A stretch of DNA of 36,328 nt from SAR92 bacterium BACL16 MAG-120619-bin48. Its GTDB lineage: Bacteria; Pseudomonadota; Gammaproteobacteria; Pseudomonadales; Porticoccaceae. The number at the start of each line of letters is the position of its first letter. The stretch's first letter is position 1. A program made the translations under genes and the position numbers. The stretch is from NCBI GenBank assembly GCA_001438605.1, contig LIDE01000037.1, forward strand, positions 1 through 36,328, given 5' to 3'. Positions 8,726-15,991 of this stretch are shown here, in pieces. The notes under the pieces were generated by a model that was given only the letters and a program-made list of their open reading frames with translations, had not been told where the DNA came from and did not search any database.

Positions 8726-8944
8726 GAAAATTCCTTAACGGGAAACCATCGGAAATAGAAGCATAGAAGTATAAAGACAGGGGCGCTAAAGATAAAACAA
8801 GGCCGCGTAATTAATCGCGAAATGCCGCCTGAATGATGTAAACTCAGAAAAAATTCACGGCGGCCAGCGCAGTACACACTATCGCCGCAAGACTTGCCTA
8901 CAGCGACGAGCGTCCACAAGGCGAGCGTTGATTAAGGGAGACTC

Positions 8945-9553
8945 ATGATAACAAGCCGCCTATTAGTGATTGTTTGTGCGCTGACACTCTCAGCCTGCGC
9001 CACCTACAAGCCCAACAAGATCGACGATATATGCAGCATATTTCGCGGCGAAACCGACTGGTACAAAGCGGCCAAAACAGCCAACAAACGCTGGGGCACA
9101 CCGATTCCCGTCATGATGGCAATTATCAAACAAGAATCCAGTTTTCAAGCCGACGTCAGACCCGACCGACCCTATTTTTTGTTTATTCCGCTGCCGCGTA
9201 GATCATCGGCCTACGGCTACGCCCAAGCGCAAAATCCAGCCTGGAGCGACTACCGGCGCGACACCGGCAACTGGAGTCACGACCGCGACGAGTTTGCTGA
9301 CGCCATCAACTTTGTCGGTTGGTACACTGACAAAAGTCAGAAAAATCTCGGCCTCTCAAAGTGGGACGCCTACAAACAATACCTTGCCTACCACGAAGGG
9401 TGGGGTGGTTATAAAAGCGGCAGTTACAAAAAGAAAAGCTTTTTACCCGGCGTCGCCGCAAAAGTTAAACGGCAATCAGACATGTACACGGCGCAGCTGA
9501 AACAGTGTGGCCCCAGTCTCGACAAAGCGACAAAAGGCTGGTGGCCTTTTTAA
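8945..9553 (+). CDS. Lytic transglycosylase (SLT)-like lipoprotein
   Basis: The product has a lipoprotein signal peptide with lipobox LSACA, predicting lipidation of Cys18. After it comes an SLT-like lysozyme fold: PVMMAIIKQESSF carries the probable catalytic Glu64, SAYGYAQAQNPAWSDYRR corresponds to the second SLT motif, and YHEGWGGY to the third. It would cleave peptidoglycan glycan strands non-hydrolytically from the outer membrane side. The protein is short (202 residues) and ends in GWWPF. TTAAGGGAGACTC directly upstream is a strong ribosome-binding site and fixes the start. Enzyme activity is inferred from the fold motifs. Confidence 0.85.
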   Translation: MITSRLLVIVCALTLSACATYKPNKIDDICSIFRGETDWYKAAKTANKRWGTPIPVMMAIIKQESSFQADVRPDRPYFLFIPLPRRSSAYGYAQAQNPAWSDYRRDTGNWSHDRDEFADAINFVGWYTDKSQKNLGLSKWDAYKQYLAYHEGWGGYKSGSYKKKSFLPGVAAKVKRQSDMYTAQLKQCGPSLDKATKGWWPF

Positions 9554-9667
9554 GTACGTTTGCGTGAAAGTTGCGCGAAAACCGCCATCGGTTTCGACAT
9601 GGCGCGCGTAAAAACAGGGAAATGGCAGACTAAAAGCGCGAGAAAAAACTAAAACAATAATTTAAAA

Positions 9668-9706
9668 GACACATAAAAAAAGACACATAAAAAAGACACA
9701 TAAAAA
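9668..9706 (+). repeat. Tandem repeat, three units of GACACATAAAAA(AA), immediately upstream of ethA-like gene
   Basis: Three consecutive copies of GACACATA followed by a shrinking A tract (units of 14, 13 and 12 bp) end 8 bp before the start codon at 9715. The repeats occupy the probable ribosome-binding and leader region, so copy number or A-tract length could change translation. The repetition is seen directly; an effect on expression is inference. Confidence 0.95.
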
Positions 9707-9714
9707 GAGAACTC

Positions 9715-11211
9715 ATGAATCACTTCGACGTAGTCATAATCGGCGCAGGCCTCTCAGGCATCGGAGCAGCGTGCCATTTAAAGCTCAGCCAGCCCAACAA
9801 AACCTACACCATCCTTGAGAGCAGAGATCGAATGGGCGGCACCTGGGACCTCTTTCGCTACCCCGGTATTCGCTCAGATTCCGACATGCACACCCTCGGT
9901 TACAACTTTAAACCCTGGCTAAAAGCCCAAGCCATCGCCGATGGCCCCGCGATACGCGACTATATCCGTGAAACTGCAGACCAATACGACGTCGCCAGCA
10001 GCGTGCAATATCAGCGCAAAGTCACTGCCGCCTCGTGGGACAGCGCCACAGCAAAGTGGACCGTCACCATCGAGCACACCAGCTCAGAAAACACCAGCTC
10101 AGAAAACACCAGCTCAGAAAACAACAGCCTGACGATTGAAACCCTAACCTGCCATTTCATCTACAGCTGCACCGGCTACTACCGCTACGACAAAGGTTAC
10201 ACACCAGACTTCCCCGGCGTCGAGCAATTCAAAGGGCAATTTATACACCCGCAACTGTGGCCAGAAGATCTCGACTACAGCGACAAACGCATCGTCATTA
10301 TTGGCAGTGGCGCCACAGCCGTCACCCTCGTGCCCGCCATGGCCAAGACCGCCAAACACGTCACCATGCTGCAGCGCTCGCCCACCTACGTCGTCGCACG
10401 GCCCGCAGTAGATTCACTCAGTCAGAAATTTCGCCGCTGGTTTCCCGAACAATTTGCCTACGACTTAACCCGTTGGAAAAACGTCACCATGCAGGCCTTT
10501 ATTTTTCAGCTAAGCCGCCGCTTCCCCGACAAAGTGCGCGCCTTATTGCGCAAAATGACACACCAGTGGATGGGCGACGACTACGACATCGACACCCACT
10601 TTAACCCGCGCTACAACCCATGGGACCAGCGACTCTGCCTCGTCCCCGACGGCGACCTGTTTCGCGCACTGCGCAAAGGCACAGCCAGCATCGTCACCGA
10701 CCACATTGAACACTTTACCGAGCAGGGCATTCAGCTTAAATCAGGCGCCGCGCTCGACGCCGACATCGTCGTCAGCGCCACAGGCCTCGAACTGCTAATG
10801 CTCGGGGGCATACAGCTCACCGTCGACAGCCAGCCAGTCAAAATACCCGACAGCCTCGTCTACAAAGGCATGATGTTCAGCGGCATACCCAACCTCGCAC
10901 TCGCCGCAGGCTATACCAACGCATCTTGGACACTCAAATGCGACCTCACCAGCCAATACGTCTGCCGCTTGCTCGCCTACATGGACAAGCACAACTACAA
11001 ATACTGCATGGCCACCAACAACGACCCCAGCGTACAGCGCACCCAGTTTTTAGACCTCGCCTCAGGCTATATCGATCGCGCCGTCGACCAATTCCCCAAA
11101 CAGGGCAACAAAGCACCATGGCGCCTCTACCAAAACTACCTACTCGACATCATCACCCTGCGCGTAAGGTCACTCCGCGACAGAGCGCTCACCTTCTACA
11201 AAACCGAATAA
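9715..11211 (+). CDS. EthA-like flavin-containing Baeyer-Villiger monooxygenase
   Basis: The 498-residue protein closely follows mycobacterial EthA, including MGGTWDLFRYPGIRSDSDM, NPWDQRLCLVPDGDLFRA and the TPWRLYQNYLRDI-like end (here APWRLYQNYLLDI). It has the FAD Rossmann GAGLSG (10-15), the NADP Rossmann GSGATA (197-202) and the BVMO fingerprint F-K-G-x3-H-x3-W-P at 172-183. It should insert oxygen into ketones using NADPH; EthA is known for activating ethionamide. An insert at about 121-138, HTSSENTSSENTSSENNS, is encoded by three perfect 15-bp repeats. The start is set by homology; the ribosome-binding sequence (AAAGAGAAC) is weak. No TetR-type EthR regulator lies nearby. Codons are strikingly C-rich compared with ald. 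Confidence 0.95.
   Translation: MNHFDVVIIGAGLSGIGAACHLKLSQPNKTYTILESRDRMGGTWDLFRYPGIRSDSDMHTLGYNFKPWLKAQAIADGPAIRDYIRETADQYDVASSVQYQRKVTAASWDSATAKWTVTIEHTSSENTSSENTSSENNSLTIETLTCHFIYSCTGYYRYDKGYTPDFPGVEQFKGQFIHPQLWPEDLDYSDKRIVIIGSGATAVTLVPAMAKTAKHVTMLQRSPTYVVARPAVDSLSQKFRRWFPEQFAYDLTRWKNVTMQAFIFQLSRRFPDKVRALLRKMTHQWMGDDYDIDTHFNPRYNPWDQRLCLVPDGDLFRALRKGTASIVTDHIEHFTEQGIQLKSGAALDADIVVSATGLELLMLGGIQLTVDSQPVKIPDSLVYKGMMFSGIPNLALAAGYTNASWTLKCDLTSQYVCRLLAYMDKHNYKYCMATNNDPSVQRTQFLDLASGYIDRAVDQFPKQGNKAPWRLYQNYLLDIITLRVRSLRDRALTFYKTE
10078..10122 (+). repeat. In-frame 15-bp tandem repeat (three perfect copies) inside the ethA-like gene
   Basis: The unit ACCAGCTCAGAAAAC occurs three times back to back and a partial degenerate copy follows (AACAGC). 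Each unit encodes Thr-Ser-Ser-Glu-Asn. Because the unit is a multiple of three, expansion or contraction would keep the reading frame. Confidence 0.97.
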
Positions 11212-11234
11212 CCCAAAGGCCTAGGTTGCCACCA

Positions 11235-11268
11235 GTGCAACCTAAGCCCGTGCAACCTAAGCCCGTGC
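11235..11268 (+). repeat. 15-bp tandem repeat downstream of the ethA-like gene
   Basis: GTGCAACCTAAGCCC is present twice in tandem (11235-11249, 11250-11264), followed by a partial GTGC. The first copy also pairs with the upstream AGGTTGC at 11223-11229 to form a 7-bp hairpin with GCAACCT at 11237-11243. Confidence 0.93.
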
Positions 11269-11295
11269 GCCCAGCAACCCTCACCGCCGCAAAAA

Positions 11296-11505
11296 ATAGT
11301 CTATCTTTAGGCTAACCGCTGAATTCCTCGAAAAAAACGATGAACTTGCCGCTGGGTTAATATATATGGTCGCTACGGGAACCCCATCGGGCGGCAACGT
11401 GTCGATCACCATTGAGGCGCACAAGCAGTCCGGCTTCGGCTTTGAAGCGGGTATTGCAGGTCTTGCGGCCTATAACGCAGTCAGTACGGTGATGTGCTTT
11501 ACCTA
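11296..11505 (+). pseudogene. Possible gene remnant in the gap between ethA-like and DMT genes
   Basis: The 418-bp stretch 11212-11629 holds no normal gene. One frame is open from just after an in-frame TAG (about 11296) to a TAG at 11505 and reads in a protein-like way: a helix-like LTAEFLEKNDELAAGLIYM, then VATGTPSGGNVSITIEA, then a Gly/Ala-rich end finishing in VMCFT. The only ATG (near 11368) has no ribosome-binding sequence. I do not recognise the family. It looks like the C-terminal scrap of a lost gene, flanked by two copies of CCTAGGTTGC (11220-11229 and 11502-11511). A chance open frame cannot be excluded. Confidence 0.35.
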
Positions 11506-11534
11506 GGTTGCTAAGCACTTTAGTTATCGAAGAC

Positions 11535-11563
11535 AAAAAAAGAGCGCTACGGCGCGCTTTTTT
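11535..11563. terminator. Terminator-like hairpin upstream of the DMT gene
   Basis: A7 GAGCGC, loop TACG, then GCGCGC T6 form an imperfect stem-loop flanked by A and T runs on both sides, so it could terminate in either direction. It would close the transcript of the region downstream of ethA. Confidence 0.6.
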
Positions 11564-11629
11564 GTTGTATAACTGCCGCCTTATTTTAGTGCGCGAACCA
11601 CAGCGCGCCACCTAGGACTTAAAACATCT

Positions 11630-12517
11630 ATGAATGTCGGGGACTTTTATGCGATCGGCTCAGCACTGCTGTGGTCTTTTGCGCTTATTTTAATGCGCAT
11701 TGTCGGCTATCAAATACCGCCGATTCCGCTCACTTTTTTCAAAAACTCTGTCGCCTGTTTGTTGGTGGTGATTGTACTGCTGGTTCTGGGCGAGCCACTC
11801 TTTGTGCAGCTGCCACTGTTTGATTATGTGCGATTGGTAGTGAGTGCCATTCTCGGCATCGCAGTGGCCGATACGATGATTGCAGCGGCCCTCAATCGAT
11901 TGGGTGCTAGCATGCAGGCGCTGGCAGACTGCGCCTATGCGCCCTCGATTGCGCTGGTGGGATTTGTTATGTTTGGCGAAAGATTGAACGCTTGGGAGCT
12001 GATTGGCGGCGCTCTGGTGCTGTCTGGCGTCTTTGTCGGCGCCACCATGAGCGCTGAGATCAAGAAGCCGAGAGATCTCTGGGTAGGCATCCTGCTGGCT
12101 GCAACTGCGCACGTTATTATGGCGGTGGGCATTCTGATGGTGCGTGATATCTATCGAGAAGTATCTATTTTGTGGGTGTCGAGCTTTCGGTTTTTGGTGG
12201 CGGTGCTGGCGATGCTTGTCTACGCGCTGATCAAATATCCAACGCGCATGCGCAGTACGCTTTTACTCGGATTCTACCGCGTTGATCTGTGGTGGAAGAT
12301 GCTTCCCATGACGGTTCTAGGACCCTTTCTCGCCACGCTGTTCTGGATTGCGGGCTTTAAATATCTAGAGGCGGGTCGCGCCGCCATTTACAATCAGCTG
12401 TCCACCGTTTTTATAATTATCCTCGCCTACCTAGTCCTAGGTGAAGAACTCAGCAAACGAAAACTCGCCGGCGTGTTTCTCGCACTGGTGGGCGCTCTTC
12501 TTGTTGCTACCCATTGA
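11630..12517 (+). CDS. DMT superfamily (EamA-type) transporter
   Basis: The 295-residue protein has about ten hydrophobic segments arranged as two EamA repeats (roughly 1-135 and 150-293). Typical motifs include the start GDFYAIGSALLWSFALILMR, FGERLNAWELIGGALVLSGV at the end of repeat one, and the mirrored LGEELSKRKLAGVFLALVGALL at the end of repeat two. Members export or import small metabolites, and the substrate is not readable here. AGGA lies 11 nt upstream of the ATG. A strong bidirectional hairpin follows the stop and is shared with tRNA-Arg on the opposite strand. Confidence 0.9.
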   Translation: MNVGDFYAIGSALLWSFALILMRIVGYQIPPIPLTFFKNSVACLLVVIVLLVLGEPLFVQLPLFDYVRLVVSAILGIAVADTMIAAALNRLGASMQALADCAYAPSIALVGFVMFGERLNAWELIGGALVLSGVFVGATMSAEIKKPRDLWVGILLAATAHVIMAVGILMVRDIYREVSILWVSSFRFLVAVLAMLVYALIKYPTRMRSTLLLGFYRVDLWWKMLPMTVLGPFLATLFWIAGFKYLEAGRAAIYNQLSTVFIIILAYLVLGEELSKRKLAGVFLALVGALLVATH

Positions 12518-12548
12518 TGGCCTGGCGGTGTGTAGCGTTTCCATAAAC

Positions 12549-12577
12549 AAAAACCCCATCGCAAGCGATGGGGTTTT
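12549..12577. terminator. Bidirectional rho-independent terminator between DMT gene and tRNA-Arg
   Basis: The perfect stem CCCCATCG/CGATGGGG with a CAAG loop is flanked by AAAA and TTTT tracts. On the plus strand it follows the DMT transporter, and on the minus strand it lies 8 bp past the tRNA-Arg 3' end and is followed by TTTTTG. Confidence 0.9.
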
Positions 12578-12584
12578 ATGTGTA

Positions 12585-12661
12585 TGGTGCACTCGGCTGG
12601 ATTCGAACCAGCGACCGCCCGGTTCGTAGCCGGGTACTCTATCCAGCTGAGCTACGAGTGC
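12585..12661 (-). tRNA. tRNA-Arg (anticodon ACG)
   Basis: Read on the minus strand, a 77-nt cloverleaf has the 5' acceptor strand GCACTCG paired to CGAGTGC, discriminator A and encoded CCA, with D arm TAGCTCAGCTGGATAGAG. The anticodon loop CTACGAA has C32, U33 and ACG at 34-36, where A34 is expected to become inosine. It is near-identical in layout to E. coli tRNA-Arg(ICG), a known substrate of TtcA thiolation at C32, and ttcA lies at 34.6-35.4 kb. Confidence 0.97.
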
Positions 12662-12689
12662 GTTGTAGGTCTCATTTCAGAGGTCGCGT

Positions 12690-12718
12690 ACTATAGGTGA
12701 GAGGGTTGTTTGAGTCAA
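12690..12718 (-). promoter_or_regulatory. Sigma-70 promoter of tRNA-Arg
   Basis: On the minus strand TTGACT (complement of 12713-12718) is spaced 17 bp from TATAGT (complement of 12690-12695), giving a predicted start about 20 nt before the tRNA 5' end. Confidence 0.85.
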
Positions 12719-12754
12719 CAATTCTCACCGCAAGAAAGTGCATTTTTCTGATAT

Positions 12755-13252
12755 TTATCTGGCGTAGGGGACGGCCACTTCCATTGTCTCTTTTAACTCT
12801 TCCATAACCACGTAGCTGGTTGATTCCTGAACGGCGGGGAGCTTCAGTATTCGGCTGCCGAGTAGTTCGCGGTAGGCTGCCATATCAGCTACGCGGGCTT
12901 TTAGAAGGTAGTCGTAGTTGCCTGAGACGAGGTAGCAGCTTTGGATGTCTTCGAGTTGCATTACTGAGCTGCGGAATTCTTCGAAGTTTTCTTGGGATGT
13001 ATGGTTTAGGCGTATTTGCACAAATACTACAAGGCCGGCATTCAGCCGTTCGGGGTTTAGACGGGCGCTGTAGCCTTCGATGTAGCCGCTTCGTTCCAGC
13101 CTTTTCACGCGCTCGATGCAGGGTGTCACGGAGAGTCCGACTTCGCGGGCGAGGTCGGTGTAACTGATGCGGCCATCTTTTTGTAGTATGCGCAAAATAT
13201 TGCGGTCGATTTTACTGAGCTTTTGGGTGGCACTGTTCTCTGTGATCGACAT
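12755..13252 (-). CDS. lrp: Leucine-responsive regulatory protein (Lrp/AsnC family)
   Basis: The protein closely resembles E. coli Lrp. It has an N-terminal winged helix-turn-helix (KIDRNILRILQKDGRISYTD, then LSVTPCIERVKRLERSGYI) and a C-terminal RAM/AsnC effector domain with LVSGNYDYLLKARVADM and YVVMEELKET. The ATG at 13252 is preferred over an in-frame TTG at 13279, because the extra nine residues lie outside the family alignment. It is divergent from alanine dehydrogenase across an AT-rich 165-bp region. This is a classic arrangement in which an Lrp/AsnC protein responding to alanine or leucine controls ald, though that link is inferred here from context. Confidence 0.94.
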   Translation of the reverse strand: MSITENSATQKLSKIDRNILRILQKDGRISYTDLAREVGLSVTPCIERVKRLERSGYIEGYSARLNPERLNAGLVVFVQIRLNHTSQENFEEFRSSVMQLEDIQSCYLVSGNYDYLLKARVADMAAYRELLGSRILKLPAVQESTSYVVMEELKETMEVAVPYAR

Positions 13253-13285
13253 GATTTTAAAATATCCTGTTTTTATCAATAAAAT

Positions 13286-13340
13286 AGAAAAATATTCTGG
13301 TAATTTCCCTAACTAAGTAAGAAATATTGTTAATTTTTCT
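13286..13340. promoter_or_regulatory. Candidate Lrp-binding motifs between lrp and ald
   Basis: Two similar AT-rich elements, AGAAAAATATTCTGGTAATT (from 13286) and AGAAATATTGTTAATTTTTC (from 13320), lie about 32 bp apart, close to three helical turns. Both contain an AATATT core followed by TAATTT. Lrp-type proteins typically bind arrays of loosely conserved AT-rich sites, so these are good candidates. Binding is not shown. Confidence 0.5.
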
Positions 13341-13417
13341 TAAAATACCAAAAATTAATTAATGGGGCTACCTTTGTTTTAAGGCTGGCTTTTTTGGACT
13401 GAAGAGAGGATGTGGCG

Positions 13418-14533
13418 ATGTTGATTGGTGTTCCGAAGGAAATTAAGAATCATGAGTACCGTGTCGGTTTAATTCCTTCCTCGGTGGTTGAGCTTGTGGC
13501 CCGTGGCCACCGTGTCTTGGTGGAGAACAATGCTGGCGCGGGGATTGATTTCTCCAATGAAGAATATATCACTGCGGGTGCCGAGATTGCGGCGACTGCG
13601 GCAGAAATTTTCGCTCAGGCAGAGATGATTATTAAGGTCAAAGAGCCGCAACCAAACGAATGTGCAATGTTGCGCGATGGGCAGATTTTGTACACCTATT
13701 TGCATTTGGCGCCGGACCCTAAGCAGACTGAATTGTTAGTGAAGTCGGGTGCTACTTGTGTCGCCTATGAAACGGTGACGGACAACCAGGGTGGGTTGCC
13801 GCTGCTGGCGCCGATGTCGGAAGTGGCTGGCCGTATGTCGGTGCAGGCGGGTGCTTATCATTTGGAAAAGGCGCAGGGCGGCCGCGGTGTGTTGCTGGGC
13901 GGTGTGCCTGGTGTGGCGCCAGCTAAGGTGTTGGTGATCGGCGGTGGTGTGGTCGGTGACAATGCGGCGGCGATGGCTGTGGGCATGGGTGCTGATGTGA
14001 CTATTCTCGATCGCTCTATTTCACGTTTGCGCCAGTTGGATGCAAAGTATGAAGGTCGTGCGCGCTGTGTTTATTCGACAGTCGCGGCGATTGAAGAGTA
14101 TGCGCTGGAGGCCGATTTGGTCATTGGTGCTGTACTTATTCCAGGTGCTGCGGCGCCGAAGTTGCTGACACGGGATATTATTCGTCGCATGAAGAAGGGT
14201 GCTGTGGTGGTTGATGTGGCGATTGATCAGGGCGGCTGTTTTGAAACCTCCCACGCAACAACCCATCAAGACCCAACCTATATTGTTGATGATGTTGTGC
14301 ATTACTGTGTGGCTAATATGCCTGGCGGCGTTGCTCGGACGGCGACCATGGCGCTAAACAACGCTACCTTGCCCTATGCGTTGGCGTTGGCGGACGATCC
14401 GGTCAATGCACTGTTCCGCGATAAAAACTTGCAGAATGGGTTGAATGTACACAAGGGAAAAGTGACTTATAAAGCGGTTGCCGATGCGTTGGGCTATAGC
14501 TATGTGCCGGCTGATGAGGCATTAAAGGTGTAG
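13418..14533 (+). CDS. ald: Alanine dehydrogenase
   Basis: Ald interconverts L-alanine and pyruvate plus ammonium with NAD(H). Starting at the ATG at 13418, Arg15, Lys75 and His96 fall exactly where the well-studied enzymes place their substrate-binding and catalytic residues ([22 protein letters not shown]). That supports this start over the GTG at 13412, as does GAGAGGA 7 nt upstream. The NAD-binding motif [18 protein letters not shown], and the [15 protein letters not shown] and [14 protein letters not shown] segments, are all intact. Length is 371 residues. Transcription is likely governed by the divergent lrp. A strong hairpin terminator follows. Confidence 0.97.
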   Translation: MLIGVPKEIKNHEYRVGLIPSSVVELVARGHRVLVENNAGAGIDFSNEEYITAGAEIAATAAEIFAQAEMIIKVKEPQPNECAMLRDGQILYTYLHLAPDPKQTELLVKSGATCVAYETVTDNQGGLPLLAPMSEVAGRMSVQAGAYHLEKAQGGRGVLLGGVPGVAPAKVLVIGGGVVGDNAAAMAVGMGADVTILDRSISRLRQLDAKYEGRARCVYSTVAAIEEYALEADLVIGAVLIPGAAAPKLLTRDIIRRMKKGAVVVDVAIDQGGCFETSHATTHQDPTYIVDDVVHYCVANMPGGVARTATMALNNATLPYALALADDPVNALFRDKNLQNGLNVHKGKVTYKAVADALGYSYVPADEALKV

Positions 14534-14569
14534 TGTGGATCGGCTGCAAAGCTGATAATCGCGCGCAAG

Positions 14570-14605
14570 AAAAAGAGGAGTTCACTGATGTGGCTCCTCT
14601 TTTTT
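14570..14605. terminator. Rho-independent terminator after ald
   Basis: AAAAAGAGGAG and CTCCTCTTTTT form a long stem with an inner CAC/GTG extension around a TGAT loop. T and A tracts on both sides allow it to serve ald on the plus strand and the hotdog-protein gene, which ends at 14659 on the minus strand. Confidence 0.85.
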
Positions 14606-14658
14606 ATGGGCAGTTTTTTACGGGCTGTTTTTGTTACGTGCTGTTTGGCCTTTTGACG

Positions 14659-15363
14659 TTAGTTTTTTAACGCAATCCAGAGATGCTCGGCGCGGGCTAG
14701 AATCTCGCCTTCGGCGTTGCAGAGTGCTGCTGCTGAGAAGTGTTTGCGTCCATCAATCAGTCGCTTCCACGCATAGACGATCAGCGGTTTGTCACCGGGA
14801 ACGGGCTTGTCGACCGAGCAGGTCATTTGCGCCAGCAGGCAAATTTTTCCAGATTCGACGGGGATATCGAGGGCAAAGTAACTCGGGCAGTCGAGGGCTG
14901 ACCAGACAAATTCATGCCGCGTGTTGCCGTGCGGGTCGAGAAATTCTGGAATTGGCTGCCAATCGCAGGCAACCATATCGACACCCTCGACCTTGCCGCT
15001 GAATAGGCGCAGTCCATCACCCTCTGCGCGCGCCGGGCCGCAGACAAAACAGGTGGGGAAACTGTGCTCACCCAACCCGCGGTAGCGCGTTCGAGCATCG
15101 CGAGCTTGTGCTAGGGTGGGCGGTGCAGGTGGCACGAGGTCCAGTGCTGCGGGTTCTGCCGACCCTATGAGCTTTTCGCCGTGCATTAGCGACCACTGGC
15201 CATTGATTTCACTTAGGGTGAGCGGTGTGTCCAGTGGCGGGGGTGTCACGAGTCGCGCTCGGCTTGGACCTTGGATGCGGCTGCCGAGCAGACCACAACT
15301 GTAGCCGCCATTTCCTGATGTTGGTGGGCCACAGAATCGTTTAGCAATGGTGATTGGTTGCAT
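14659..15363 (-). CDS. Hotdog-fold (thioesterase-like) protein of unknown substrate
   Basis: The 234-residue soluble protein carries SFPTCFVCGPARAEGDGLRLF (about 105-125), a motif common in uncharacterised hotdog-fold acyl-CoA thioesterase-like proteins, and a C-terminal half with VWSALDCPSYFAL and YAWKRLIDGRKHFSAAAL resembling the second hotdog unit. NGGYSCGLLG near residue 18 resembles the beginning of the first unit. Thioesterase activity is a family-level guess and no catalytic residue can be assigned. It lies 14 bp downstream of the SYLF lipoprotein stop on the opposite side, with no strong ribosome-binding site at its ATG. Confidence 0.65.
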   Translation of the reverse strand: MQPITIAKRFCGPPTSGNGGYSCGLLGSRIQGPSRARLVTPPPLDTPLTLSEINGQWSLMHGEKLIGSAEPAALDLVPPAPPTLAQARDARTRYRGLGEHSFPTCFVCGPARAEGDGLRLFSGKVEGVDMVACDWQPIPEFLDPHGNTRHEFVWSALDCPSYFALDIPVESGKICLLAQMTCSVDKPVPGDKPLIVYAWKRLIDGRKHFSAAALCNAEGEILARAEHLWIALKN

Positions 15364-15377
15364 TCCAAGGCCCTAAG

Positions 15378-15941
15378 TTAGTTGAGTTCGCTGTCTTTCC
15401 AGAATTTGGTGCCCTTGACGGTAGCTTGTAAGGCAAGTCCAGATTCTGTGAGTTGGTAGACGGTTATATTGTCGAAGGTGGCTTCTCCACCGATGGCGCC
15501 GCCTTTTTCGCTGGCTTTGGCTGCCGCGTCGGCGTTGACGCCAAAGGCCCAGCCTTCATCGACAAATTGTGTCATGGCATCGGTGCTGTGGAAGACAAAA
15601 ACCACTCTGAAGTCTTTCACGCCAATACCGAGACCGACGCCAGCTTCACCCATTTTCATAAAAGTGTTTTTGCCTGTGGCATTGCTGTGCACGACCCCGT
15701 GACCACCGCCAATGCTGGCAAAGATTAGATTAATGTTGGCATTGCTGAAGACTGCGTAACCTTTGGCACTGCTAATTTGCGATCTGACATCGGGTTTTAC
15801 GCTGTAGAGCTCCCCGAGTACCGATTTGCGCATATCGAGAATCGCTTGGCGTTTTTCAGCGGGTGATTTACCGGCGGTATTCGCACAGCCGGCAGTTAAA
15901 GTGATTAAAACGAGGGCGAGGCTTAAGAAGATCTTGTTCAT
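15378..15941 (-). CDS. SYLF (YSC84-like) domain lipoprotein
   Basis: A lipoprotein signal peptide with lipobox LTAGCA predicts lipidation of Cys19. The rest matches the SYLF/Ysc84 domain: ISSAKGYAVFSNANINLIF, GGGHGVVHSNATGKNTFMKMGEAGVGLGIGVKDFRVVFVFH and a C-terminal FDNITVYQLTESGLALQ. Eukaryotic SYLF domains bind phosphoinositides. Bacterial lipoprotein members are periplasmic or outer-membrane proteins of unknown function. Length is 187 residues. It is followed 14 bp later by the hotdog gene on the same strand, so co-transcription is plausible. Confidence 0.88.
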   Translation of the reverse strand: MNKIFLSLALVLITLTAGCANTAGKSPAEKRQAILDMRKSVLGELYSVKPDVRSQISSAKGYAVFSNANINLIFASIGGGHGVVHSNATGKNTFMKMGEAGVGLGIGVKDFRVVFVFHSTDAMTQFVDEGWAFGVNADAAAKASEKGGAIGGEATFDNITVYQLTESGLALQATVKGTKFWKDSELN

Positions 15942-15991
15942 GGTACTTCCTTGAGTTTTCAGTATTAAAGTGAGTTAACTGTAGCACCTAA

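Noticed and set aside
9668-9706. CRISPR-like array
   Set aside because: Repeat units are directly contiguous with no spacers and far too short, and no cas genes are present.
11357-11611. 84-codon minus-strand frame in the gap after the ethA-like gene
   Set aside because: It runs through the terminator-like hairpin and has no ribosome-binding site or recognisable domain.
12441-12629. Open frame ending LDSNQRPPGS
   Set aside because: It overlaps the DMT transporter and its end is translated from the antisense of tRNA-Arg, a well-known false protein signature.
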